Source of the DNA: Cryptomeria japonica
Lineage: Eukaryota; Streptophyta; Pinopsida; Cupressales; Cupressaceae
DNA: 64,000 nt
NCBI RefSeq assembly: GCF_030272615.1
Contig: NC_081412.1
Location: forward strand, 473,602,157 to 473,666,156
Direction: 5' to 3'
Shown here: piece after piece, positions 24,530 through 35,224 of the stretch
How the letters are laid out: the number at the start of each line of letters is the position of its first letter
Numbering within the stretch: position 1 is the stretch's first letter
Position numbers and translations under genes: made by a program
Notes under the pieces: generated by a model
The model's input: only the letters and a program-made list of their open reading frames with translations
Database searches by the model: none
Told to the model about the DNA's origin: nothing

Positions 24530-25631
24530 ATGCTAATTATTTTGCTAATAGTATTGACCATGTTAATAAAAAAGAAAATTAGACAATGGGTGCAAAAAGG
24601 CCCCCATCTGTCTTATAAACAAATTCAAATTTGGCTAAAGTACATTATGTTGATATGGCTTCTTGATCATGGACAAGGTTGCATGATAAGTATGTTTCTT
24701 CTTGGCATAGGGGAAGTTAATGTTTTAAAATATATGAAATTTATGAATAAGCCTTGCTTTAATATTTCCATCATTGCTACAAGTGGTGATAGGATTTGTG
24801 GGGATGACATCGCCTTGCTTTTGTATTCTCGTAAGGATGGTTATTTATGGAATGGTCACTTCACATGTGCAAATTGGACCAATGGGGTCAATTTTTTAGC
24901 CATCGCAAGCCTTAATTGCACTTGCATTATTTCCTTTCTAGATTGTAGAAATCTTCATGGGCCTAATTTTCTTTTTGTCTACTTCTCTCTCCTGCCTATT
25001 GTTGCAATTAAGATTGCAATGGGGTGTGTTATGAAATGCTCTAAACCCGAGGATTATAATGAGTTAAAACAAAATGAAGTGTGGGACCTCTTTGATATGG
25101 TGGGGATGACCCCTTATTCCTTTTTCATGAAAGATTATAATAGGTCCTTGTCAATAAAAAATTTCCTCATGGAAAAAGGGGATGATTACTATTGGCAACA
25201 TCAATTTCAGTGTTACTCCTAAAATATTTCTCAAGAAATTAATTGAAAAAGGGGAAAGGCTGATCATGTTTTAGAAGGACTATGATCGTTCCATCTCGTG
25301 GCCTTGTATGCTATGGTGACTTTTTATGTAATGATGCATTTTTACCTTGGAAGGGTGTTATTCTACTATTCATGGCTATCACTTTCCAATTTTAAATCAT
25401 ATCTGCTATGGTGAAAAAATTAACCTATCATTTTATTTCTTCTCACATTTGTTTGCTAGTATTTGTGAAGGGGCATCTCCCCCTTTACACAAAGGGTTAC
25501 TTTATTCCCTTTATCAAATATCCTTTGATTATTCCCCTCACCATAATAATCTCTTAATCTACCCTGAAAACCCTAGTGATATTCAGGAAGCCCCTAGTAG
25601 TTCTATTCAAATTGAAGAGAAAGTGCTTTAA
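24530..25631 (+). pseudogene. Mobile-domain-like protein of unknown function, copy 1
   Basis: An open frame of 230 codons (24,530-25,222) ends with CSKPEDYNELKQNEVWDLFD, then SFFMKDYNRSLSIKNFL and a YYWQHQFQCYS stretch. After a gap, 25,347-25,631 continues with HGYHFPILNHICYGEKINLS and PPLHKGLLYSLYQIS. The second part aligns with 58,010-58,285 (YHFTILNHFRHGKIIFVPFY, HEGLIVFIMKYAKS), so both belong to one family, with the same order of an F-x-x-x-W-like helix followed by the YHF-x-x-LNHF box. It recalls the repeat-associated mobile-domain proteins of plants, but I cannot name a family with certainty. Frameshifts and a stop interrupt it. Confidence 0.5.
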
Positions 25632-26318
25632 TTTAATGTCATTAGGATAAAAGGCTTTAATCAAGATAGATAAATGGTATGCAACTATATCTATTTGGAA
25701 TGCATTACCCAAACAATGCAATTAATCAGTCGCACACAAAGTTCCATGAGTGTGATCTTTTTGAAATCCTAATATGATTTCTATCTCGTCAACCTCTAAA
25801 GGAGCCACCTGACTTGGCCCACCCAAACCAAGATCCATTCTTCCCACTTTTCAAGATTGTATTTCTCTTCACTATCTTGCAGTTTCCCTCATGAATTTTC
25901 AATTATAGTGCAAAGTTCTTCATGAAGGACACCACCACATCGTCTAGAGTCTATGCTTCAATTTTTTTCTTTGATCCCATGGAGGCCAATAGTCCTTTAT
26001 CTAAGGAAGTTCTTCTTGAATAGTCGTAGGGGCGAGAGGTAATGCTTGAAATCGCCCTTCTATTGGGAGATTGTGTACATAACCTCTTGGTCTTTTGAAA
26101 GATGAAAATTACTTCGAGTCCGCCAACTCTGGCTCTACACTATAGAAATTTTTGGATATTGACTTCCAAATATCCTTCAGTGCAAAAGAATCATTCTCAT
26201 AATAGAAAAAAGGTGCTCCTTCCATGAACACATTGATTTCCTCCAAGCGTGGCCCAATAGGTTTCGCAGGAACTCCAAAACTAGTTAGTCCCTCCGGACA
26301 TAAATTAGAGATGTCACA
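25616..26318 (-). pseudogene. DRM-type DNA methyltransferase fragment (C-5 cytosine)
   Basis: The minus strand encodes the first half of the rearranged catalytic domain of a plant DRM methyltransferase: GLTSFGVPAKPIGPRLEEIN, GAPFFYYENDSFALKDIW, FKRPRGYVHNLPIEGRFQ, KDYWPPWDQRKKLKH, then APLEVDEIEIILGFQKDHTH and LGNAFQIDIVAYHLSILIKA. In DRM enzymes, which carry out RNA-directed de novo DNA methylation, motifs VI, IX and X precede motifs I-V. This piece ends just before the motif I (SGIGG) segment. Several stops and frameshifts show it is dead. Sequence upstream to about 26,510 (minus) could be part of the linker. It is antisense to two other DRM fragments at 27.2 and 28.7 kb. Confidence 0.85.
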
Positions 26319-26519
26319 TCACACACTCTAGGCATTGTTTGTTTGTATTGCATACTCTCTATCTTTTTATCACCCTTTAACAGTTTCCTCTGCTTTTCTC
26401 CAATTGCTCTCTTCTAGGCAGTTGATGAGCTTGTTTCCATGTCATTCAAGATAATGCCTGCTTGCTTTCTTTTATGAAATTTGCTTGCACATGACTCTTC
26501 AACTTGTATGTTCTGATTC

Positions 26520-27190
26520 CGTACAGATATAAATTTTAATTCATGCTCAGATAATAATTAAATAAAATAAGTGTTTGTAATGAAAAGATTTAGTCATTGG
26601 ATGTTACATATTATATGATGGAAAGATCCTAGACAATTCTTGGAGAAAGGAAACATCATTGATAATCATTTTTTCCAAATAACACTGAATCAAATAAATA
26701 ATAAATGTTTTATACAATTTTTAAAAGTAGAACTCTTTCAATGCTTTCATGCATCGACAGCAAAGCCGTTTGACCCACACCATTATCCATAATAGAACAA
26801 ATCTATATAATAGGCTATTATAAAGAATATATACAAAAATATGAAAGAACATTAAATTACCATTACAAACCCATAAACCATTAAATAGTGAAAATAGATA
26901 TAAATTTGTAAATGTCTCCCTACAAACACCACAACCATAACCAAAACAAAAAAATTCTTACCCGCAAAAACTAAGTAGCTAGTGAGTTGCAAGTCTACAA
27001 CATCTCTTAGATGATCAAACCATTTCTTAATTTTGTTCTTCTGATTAGTCAATGGATTTAGTTGCATGTACAATTTTTCTATTTGAAGCCTTCCATTTCC
27101 CTATATTTGAGACTTAATAAAATTCTTGTGAGTAGGAAATTGATTCAGGAGTTACGTGTGAAGAATTTGGCAAAGTAAATGATGACAATC
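26520..27190. other. Anonymous region between DRM fragments
   Basis: AT-rich sequence with no recognised coding. A minus-strand frame at 26,852-27,073 has no family. Confidence 0.35.
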
Positions 27191-27201
27191 AAACTCAAAT
27201 T

Positions 27202-27420
27202 TTATTTGTCTTGAAAGCCTTTTGTGCCGATGGCATTAAATTAAAGTTCTTTCTCTACTTTCTGGTGATCTCTGGAGCAGAGGTTGGTTTGCATTAACTT
27301 GGGATACATTTAACTTGTGTTGTATCTATGGAAATATGTATCATAGGTCGATGCAATGCAACCTCCGCTCCACGAATACTAGATAGAAGAAAAAGTACTT
27401 TAATTTAATGCCATCAGGAT
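27202..27420 (+). pseudogene. DRM methyltransferase fragment 2
   Basis: The plus strand gives DGIKLKFFLYFLVISGAEVG, then LH-stop-LGIHLTCVVSMEICI, corresponding to the motif I region of DRM enzymes (LSLFSGIGGAEVALHRLGI...VVSVE). The SGIGG cofactor-binding loop is damaged (LVISGAEVG) and a stop interrupts the helix. The fragment is short. It is followed at 27,388-27,430 by an inverted copy of its own start. A direct repeat of this segment with downstream sequence occurs at 28,804-29,150. Confidence 0.75.
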
Positions 27421-27555
27421 AAAATTCTTTCAAGACATATATTAGGTATAAAAGGAAGCCTACCCTGTCATTTGAAGGGGTCTACCTACAATTCAAGTGA
27501 TCTCTTAATTATAAAATCAATTCAATTCCAAGTGAACAAGCAATCAAGCATTGAA
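27202..27555. repeat. Direct repeat with TATA box, copy 1
   Basis: About 350 bases recur at 28,804-29,150. Beyond the DRM piece the shared part contains TATAAAAGGAAGCC (TATA at 27,447-27,454) and CAATTCAAGTGATCTC, resembling an LTR or gene promoter with leader. The second TATA is at 29,031-29,038. Confidence 0.85.
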
Positions 27556-27559
27556 GAAG

Positions 27560-28740
27560 AATTCAAGTTGGTGCAAGTGAATTTGGAAGACCAAAGGACT
27601 CAATGAAGCCATTAAAGACTTTTGAAGGTCTTAGGACCAACAAAAAGATGTAATAGGAATTTATGGCTTAGGGAGTCTACAAGAGTTTAGGCAAGTTCAA
27701 TAAATCATTTAATGACCTTGTGTGTCAGCAATTAAGATTTTTTGATCAAAAGGTTGATGTAATGCTTTGTACAACAAAGAATGCTGGTGTATGGACTAGG
27801 ACAAGCAATAACAACAATTTTTTGTTTTCTTGAAATTTTTTGGTGTTTTGGCTTATGGTAACTTTGTCTTGAGTGTGTATTCTAATTCCTAATGCATTGA
27901 AGAGACCTTGAACATCTTATTTGCAGGGAAGATGCACTGATATTCCATTTTTCTCATACTTTAGACTAGTTGCATTGACTATTCTAATAGATTTGTGCAA
28001 TTTGGCATTTGATTTGGTTGATTTACAATGAGAATGGTCATTCCATGAAATTAAAAGGTTTAATATTCACGGGATGGCACTTCTCTAACATGTACAATAA
28101 ATTACTAATAGGGTGATATGCAGATTGGGTGGAGAACCGGGGTGCTCACCAAAACAACGAATGTAAGAGTGGAGAAATTGCGTGCTAAGGAGCAACAGTA
28201 GAAAATCTGCCTTAAGGATGGACACATTTTATGATTGATAGTGTTTAGACATTTCAAATGAAAGGTGAATCCATCATCATTTGTATGGTAGAGTGTTTGG
28301 AAGAGGGGTATATGAGAAACCCTACTTTTAAGGGTTTGTGAGAGGCTAAATAAGGGATTTTGCATCTAAGAAGGTTAAAACTTGTAAATAATTGCATTTC
28401 CTTAGTTTTGAATCATATACTTTCCAAAGAAGCCTTTTGATAGTAGATTCTGTGTACCATCCTAATCCAAAAAGCATTCATTTTGTCTACATATGATAGT
28501 TATTGCTAAAATCAATTGAAAGTGTATTCATTTAGGGACCTTTCATAAAATATTCTCAACTTACACATCATAAAAGGATCTTAAAATATTCATTGTTTAT
28601 AATGATAAGAATTTGGTTGTTTCGTACACCTTCCTTTACTATTTTAAAAATATCATCGACCAAAATATTGTGCAGCAGTAGTATGGAGTGCATTTCATCT
28701 ATTTTATGCCTAAATATTTCATCATACCACTTTCTTTTCA
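27560..28740. other. Spacer between the direct repeats
   Basis: No retroelement domains, PBS or host gene are recognised. A gene-like leader sequence may continue to about 27,700 (AAGAAGAATTCAAG, then GGAAGACCAAAGGAC). The remainder is AT-rich. Confidence 0.35.
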
Positions 28741-28743
28741 AAG

Positions 28744-28971
28744 GCGACTGATCGATTGCACTATTTGGGTAATGCATTCCAAATAGATACAGTTGCATAT
28801 CATTTATTTGTCTTGATTAAAGAATTTTATCCAGATGGCATTAAATTAAAGTTCTTTCTCTATTTTCTCTATTTGCATCGACCTGGGATACATTTAACTT
28901 GTGTTGTATCTGTGGAAATATGTATCCTAGAACGATGCAAGGAAACCTCTGCTCCACCAATACTAGATAGA
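28744..28971 (+). pseudogene. DRM methyltransferase fragment 3
   Basis: The plus strand gives LGNAFQIDTVAYHLFVLIKE, then FYPDGIKLKFFLYFLYLHRP and GIHLTCVVSVEICILERC. This overlaps both other fragments: its first 118 bases match 25,616-25,741 in inverted orientation, and its second part matches 27,202-27,380 directly. The SGIGG loop and adjoining helix are deleted between YFLYL and GIHL. It ends at 28,971, where an inverted copy of its own middle begins. Confidence 0.85.
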
Positions 28972-29009
28972 AGAGAAAGTACTTTAATTTAAAGCCATCA
29001 GGATAAAAT
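28824..29009. repeat. Inverted repeat within DRM-derived sequence
   Basis: Arms 28,824-28,861 and 28,972-29,009 are 38 bases each and complementary at about 35 positions (ATTTTATCCAGATGGCATTA pairs with TAAAGCCATCAGGATAAAAT allowing mismatches), with a loop of 110 bases. A second, less perfect version is at 27,214-27,256 with 27,388-27,430. Confidence 0.85.
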
Positions 29010-29149
29010 GCTTTCAAGACATATATTAGGTATAAAAGGAAGCCTAGCCTATCATTTGAAGGGGTTTACCTACAATTCAAGTGATCTCTTAATTATAAAA
29101 TCAATTCAATTCCAAGTTAATAGGCAATCAAGCATTCATCAAGAATTGA

Positions 29150-29570
29150 AGGAGAAATCAAGTTAATAAAGATATTTAATAGAGGAGATATTTTATAAAG
29201 ATATCATCTTTTAAAAACGAAATGGGCAGAAGATTAAGAATACAAACCTTCCATATTGCACACTTCAAGGTATATTCAAATTACAAGATACATTTATAGG
29301 GTCTGTCCTATTCAAGCTAGCTACTATTTCAACACATTCTAACACATGTATCTGTTTCTATGCAATAATTAGTAGTAGCTACATAGACTAGCATGGTATA
29401 TAAGTTCTTTTCTAACAGTGCCCTTCATATGCAATTATTTCAAGATTATTTAGTTGTATCTACCTTCTTAGGTTATGAAAATGGAGATTATATTAGGTTA
29501 TGTATCTAATTTCTTGCTCTGTAATTCTTGCTGTGTTTAATAAATTTTTATCCCTTTGGTGAAAAAAAAG
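29150..29570 (+). other. Possible retroposon 3' end
   Basis: Non-coding sequence ending TTAATAAATTTTTATCC, CTTTGGTG and a run of eight A at about 29,563-29,570. It may be a LINE or gene-derived 3' end, but no coding portion is seen. Confidence 0.25.
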
Positions 29571-29703
29571 GAGGTTGATGATAAATATCTATGTTGTCTA
29601 TTAGTTGATTCCCATGACAATAAGTGGTTAATGTTCATACAAAGTAACACTAACAGGAAACTTTGATGACAATCTAATACACATTACTATTGAACTTACC
29701 CCT

Positions 29704-30235
29704 ATCTCATATAACCCTATGTTGGCTAGGCCCCACAATAATTAGAAGATCCTAATTACTACTGTCCTAAACCTTGCATTGACCGTCAAAATTTCACAGT
29801 GAGTTGAGTTAATTAGTCCATTAGTGAGATTAGGAAATAGTTTGGTATTGAGTTAGGTGTTGGTGGAAGGTTTAAGGAGGTACACTATCATCATAATTAA
29901 TGTTAGAGAGTGTTGTGTGATAAAGAATGGCCACGGAAGGAGTGACTATCCTAAGTGCTTGAGACTGTCACAAAAAGTGAGTGTTGCAGCAGTGAATCTT
30001 CCTTTAACCTTTGTGTGTTTGGGAGGGTAAAGACCCATGGTGGTATATGTTGAGTGGTTGGGAGGGTAAAGACCCACATATCAACTATCTACTTTGACAT
30101 CCTAGGATGGTGTCCACCTACTCTAAAACCTTGTGGGCACTCTTTGTCTAATAGTAATATATACATAACATGTTCCTCTCATATAACCCTATGTTGGCTA
30201 GGCCCCACCATAATTAGAAGATCCTAACTACTAAA
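29704..30235. repeat. Insertion-like segment flanked by 59-bp direct repeats
   Basis: 29,704-29,762 and 30,176-30,235 share TCATATAACCCTATGTTGGC and TAGGCCCCAC-A-ATAATTAG with two or three differences. Between them lie about 410 bases containing GGGAGGGTAAAGACCCA twice. No coding is seen; a local duplication is equally possible. Confidence 0.6.
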
Positions 30236-30239
30236 AACA

Positions 30240-32130
30240 CTAGATTCTCCCCTAAAAGGTTGTTGAGTCATAGAAGGCCTAGCTTGATAGCCCTATAGTC
30301 TCTCATACCTAAAATATCCTTGTGTCAATGATGGTCAAATGTGACTACCATATGGCCCCTACTATGCTCTAGACCTTTGTCCCTAATATTGATACTATTG
30401 GGTTTTTCTTTGTAAATCATATAGTAAGTCTAAATTATCCTTTGAAGGATGGGGAGGCCTATGGACAGTTTAGTCCCTTCATCAAGGTTACAAACTTCTC
30501 TCATGCCTCTTGTGTCCTCCCATGTACCTCCTTTTCTATAAGAGACTTTTCCATAGCAAACCTAAAGTCATTTGGATTGGCCATGTGTAGGAAAACTGAA
30601 ATTTTGGGCTTTCCACCCGTAATGAATAATTGACAATTAACTTATCTTGAATGTAATCTACAAACTACTAGAACTCCAAAAACTAACTCTCATGTTGAGC
30701 CACTGTGAAACCTTATTATGTAAATTGTGAAACTCATCTATGCATCTCTATCAAAATATTTTGAAATAGAACACACTTTGAAGCACTCCAAAATGGTATC
30801 TGGAGAGGGTTTCCAATGTGAGTTCATGCATTTTATCCTCCAGTACCACAAGGTGGAATCAAGTCCTCTAAAAAATTGCATTGAAAATTATGCCTTTAGG
30901 TTGCTCACATATAGATGCAACCCAAAGCATAAGTCCAAGCTAAGTAACCAAGACTTATCCTCAACCCCATTTGTGGATCTAAAAAATGTAGAGGATTGGA
31001 GATGAAGCAACTCTCAAATATGATCCTTTGGCTCATGATATATGTGCTTGCTATAGTCTATACCTCTTTTATTTAAGCATGATGAGGCTAGGTAATGTGT
31101 ATTGATCAATATTCTATCTCCTCTATGTGTATTTCCCAAATTAAAGGTGAACTCCTAATAAGCTCCCAAGATGCAAGTATATGCTCCTCTACTACAAGTG
31201 GATCCTCATGGCTTGTAAGATTTGAGGTCCATACTTAGGCTAGTCATCTTGGTGAAAACTCTCAAAGTGATACGACCCTTCCTTCCATTTCCTACACCCT
31301 ATTTTCTAACCCACACCTCATAACCTTTACCTCACTTCCTATCATTATTACCTTCCATCTACCTTTCATATCCCCTATCTTAATCTCCTCCACTTTCCTA
31401 CATCCTATCCTAAACCTTAACCTCATACACACTTACTTTTACTTCACCTACCTAACCCCATTCCATCCTTCACATCCTTTTATCTCCCCCATTCACTTTC
31501 CTACCTTCCAAATCCCTAACATATCCTAACTTAGTCTTTCACCATTACATCCTTCATCACTTACCTCCCTATCTTATCGTAACCCACACCTCATTACCTT
31601 ATACCTTTTAGCTTCCATTTTAAACCAGCTTCCTAACGGTACTCTTATGCTCCCTTCCAAAACACCGACAAAAAATAACACTCGATCACTACACTGTGCT
31701 CTCACGGTTCTGTAGTAGTGATTTTCTATCACAACCATATATACCAGCATCCATAATTAGGATATATTTTACATAATGGAACTCGATCACGCAGGTTTAG
31801 GTCATCCCTCTCCTTAATTAGGATATATTTTAAATATGGAAAGTAGTGTCAATATGTTTCAGGCTAACTATATTGTTCATTATTTAAAATGAAGTGTTTA
31901 ATTATTACATGATTGTAGGATTGTTCAACAGTTTAGGTCTTGTAAGAAATACTTCTTTTAAATCGATCATATCATATTACAGAAGCCTCTCACCATCTCT
32001 GCTATTGGCAATTAATTTGATAAATCAATAATAAACTTTGAATCTAAATATTTGAATATGTATAACAATGAATTTTCTGATTATACCTTACCTTTTTCCT
32101 ATAGCGATTAAAGCATTCCTACATCCTGCA
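30240..32130. other. Anonymous region with a pyrimidine-rich stretch
   Basis: No supported gene; two plus-strand frames (30,442-30,633 and 30,727-31,005) are unrecognised. From 31,280 to 31,640 the plus strand is strongly C/T-rich with repeated CCTCATAACCTT-like words. Confidence 0.4.
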
Positions 32131-32815
32131 ACGATTAAACCCACAGGGAACCTATGTCTGCCTCCCTCCTTCGTGTTCATCGGGGGATGGCCCCTACCTA
32201 CATGTTACCTATTGTGATCCCCATTGTGATCCCCTAATATGCCCTCAGACAGCAAACTAAGATACCTTGGGAGGGCCTTGAGGTAGGCACTCGTTCGCTC
32301 GATCAGGAAGGGACACTTACACAAATAGTTGTAGTTGAAACCAATGAAGATGGATGGAGATTCGATAGTGAGTGTCCACAAATTCAGGTTGTTTCTAGTG
32401 TGGCTCTGCTTGCTTCTTTAGGTCAATAATTCCCATTCGTTGGGAAAGCACAGAACCGAATCGTACTCCCTCCACTTCCAGCCTGAGCTACAGAATCGGC
32501 TGGTTTCACACCAATGATCTTCCCTGCCATAGCCTCAACAGTAGGGATTTGGGGCCCAACAATAGCTTCTCGACTTACTAGAACCCCACTCATGACTTCT
32601 TGAGCGTGAAATCGATCCGGACTCTTTCGCGGGAATCGGCATGGGAGGAACCACTTCATTCCGGGCTGGAGCACTAGTAGTAGATAGATAGGATAGATGG
32701 CAATTAAACCCATAGGTTCCTTGCAGAGGCATGATTTTGTAATGGAAGAGGCGAGACGAAGAGGTGGGATTTTGTAATGACAGAGGTCGACAGGACGAAG
32801 AGGCGGGATTTATGA
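32130..32815. other. GC-rich island with open frames, unrecognised
   Basis: GC content rises sharply relative to both flanks. The minus strand is open at 32,713-32,423 (PTVEAMAGKIIGVKPADSVA near the middle) and the plus strand reads QEGTLTQIVVVETNEDGW near 32,310. The two readings exclude each other and neither is recognised. At 32,733-32,815 a unit of about 42 bases with GGGATTTTGTAATG is repeated. It may be a captured host exon or organelle DNA; I cannot decide. Confidence 0.3.
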
Positions 32816-33060
32816 AATGACTTGGTCTTTTCTTTTTTTCTTTAAAGTAATGCACACGGTTGTTGGAATTTTGACAAACACAGACGCTTTTTCTAAAAAA
32901 TCCCAAATGTCATTGCTAATTACTTCTCCGTCGAAACCAAATATTGCATTATCGTCGGAATTCCGACGAAATCGGGCATTTTTTCAAAAAGAAATCAAAT
33001 TTGATCACAATATACCTTCTCCATCATAAACCTCCGTCTGAATTTTAGGCCAAATGTATT

Positions 33061-33780
33061 AGTGCAACCAAGAAGTTGAAAAACAAGATATTAGCTCAGG
33101 TGAGAGACACTCTATGTGTCTAATTGCCGAAGACAATAGAAGAAAAAATTTCACTAAGGAGGAAGCCCTTATTTTTTATGAGGTTTATGCTCTAAAAGAG
33201 GATATGGACGTTTATTCTAAGAATTCTGAAGATGAGGACTTTCTAACATTGAGGAGTTATAGGGTGATAGTGATGAAAATTTAGAAGCCACTATTGAGCC
33301 TAAGGATGAAGGTGAGAGGCTAGTTCCAAGAACCTCATCCCCTTTTTACGTTGGTGAGGAAGATATAAGGTTAATGCCCCAGGATCATCCTCTTGTGAAG
33401 AATGAAGATAGAATTGCCAACCTAAAGGGTCAAAGTGTAGATTTATAGGTTCATGTAATGAACTTGTAAACTAGAGCAGAGGAGTGCTGAAAGAAAAAAA
33501 TCCAAATTCGTAGGGCTATCACTTAACTCTATGTCATTACATCTATGGAATTATGAGAATATCTTCTATTGGATTTGTCTTGGGGTAGAGTGAGATAAGG
33601 AGGAGAGCCAAGAAATAGCAAGACATGGGTCACCTTTAGGAGGAGGATTAGATTGATGAAGTTCTGGACCAGGACACTTAGTAGGACCATATGAGGAGGC
33701 TCGTAAGGAGCTGAAAGATTATCAATAGTAATAATGCAGTGGTTTAGGATCAGATGCCAAGTGATGTGCCTTTTCTTTCT
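33061..33780 (+). pseudogene. Coiled-coil ORF1-like remnant
   Basis: In shifting frames the plus strand gives NFTKEEALIFYEVYALKEDM, then SSPFYVGEEDIRLMPQDHPL and TRAEEC, KKKIQIRRAI, with many stops. The acidic then coiled-coil character resembles the protein encoded around 58.3-59.1 kb. No named domain. It precedes a LINE endonuclease by 2 kb. Confidence 0.3.
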
Positions 33781-34204
33781 TTCTTTTTTTAATGTTTACT
33801 AGAATTGATGGCTCTAGTAAAGTTAGTAGCCTATTATGGCTTAGGTTTTATAGTTATAGGATCTCTAAGTTTAATTTTTTGAACAATAAGTTTAATGAGG
33901 CCTACGTGCTACCTAATTCTATTGTTTTATTTTGATAATGGTACTATTAATAGTGTTTATTTGGGATTTAATCCTCATGATACTATGAATATATTTCATT
34001 AGATTCTATTGTTTTGGGTGGAGAGCCTCTTTCAGGAGGGTTGGGTTTTGGGTTTTAGTGTTTTTTATTACTCACTAACTTGGGTTAGCCTCATGAATTT
34101 TGTTGGGTTCTCGCTGTGTGATGTCAGTTCATGGTTTTTTTTTTTTCAATTTTTCTATTTGAAGTCTTCTCTCTGTGAGAGATCAAGTTCCTTTTCCCTT
34201 CTCA

Positions 34205-34480
34205 AGTAATCGAAAAACTATAAAATCAAAATAAATATCTCTTAGAAAATATAACACAAAATAATAAAATATTTCTCTATATAGGTTGAAATAATATCAC
34301 TTTTGAACAATAATAAAATATATGAGTAAACATTCATAAGGAGTAAGGTTAAATAGTTGATATTTTAATCAAAATAAGGAAGACTATGTTATAGATAAGA
34401 CCATATATAGAAGAGGTTTTTAATTTCTATCTTATGAGATACCATGTGAACAAATTTATAGAAATAAATTTTTGAGGAGC
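34205..34480. repeat. Dispersed AT-rich repeat, partial copy
   Basis: Aligns with 54,155-54,410 (AATCAAAATAAATATCTCTT, then AGAAGAGGTTTTTAATTT and GAGATACCATG). It represents only the second half of the repeat; the first half is at 23,381-23,807. It is followed by AT-rich sequence to about 35,200. Confidence 0.8.
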
Positions 34481-35224
34481 AAAAAAAACCAAATCATTAA
34501 CAGTAAAAGAAATTGATTGTTTAATAAAGTTCTAGGGCACCATGAAGTTAGACTAAAGAAAACGATTATAGTAAATATAGTAAAAAATAGATATACAATG
34601 CTAAGAGAATAAAATGAAATTGAAATAATGACAAAAACATATGATAAAATCTCTATTATATCTTAAATATGTCTAGTATGTAATCAAATCAAGTAGTTAT
34701 ACTAAATATCATTGAAAGAATATTACTATTAAATTTGGTTAAATTGAAAGTTGTTTTCCACGTGTCCTCAACTTGAAATTTAACCTAATGATACCCACTT
34801 TTTAGAACAACATTTAAGAATAATATGGCACCTTTAAGTTGATCCAAAAGGTCATCAATGTCTACAAGGGGATTTTTTTTTAATGGTGATCTTGTTTGAT
34901 TCGTAGAATTTAATACACAAAAAATATGATGGAACACAATGGTATGCATTCAATTTAAAGAATTATTTAGATAATAAATCATGAATATTCTTTTTGTTTT
35001 CATAATTGAAAGTAATTCTTTATCGATTCAATGGGGCATTGGGAAGATGGGCAACAAGAAAAATGTCAATATTTTATTAAATTTTCATTTTTGGGGAAGT
35101 GTCTATAGCTCCAAAAAGATAAGTCAATCTATTTGCAATAACTAATCATTATTATAATATCATATTAAAATAATATTTTAAAAAAAAATCATTAGTTATG
35201 GCCTTACAAAAGTTATTGTGAGAT

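Noticed and set aside
28105-28365. 86-codon minus-strand frame
   Set aside because: No recognisable motif; composition matches the AT-rich background.
28824-29009. The 38-bp inverted repeat as MITE terminal inverted repeats
   Set aside because: The left arm is DRM coding sequence that continues unbroken outward (28,744-28,823), so it is not an element end.
27202-29150. The 350-bp direct repeats as a conventional LTR pair
   Set aside because: They begin within DRM methyltransferase coding sequence, and no PBS, polypurine tract or TG/CA ends were found.
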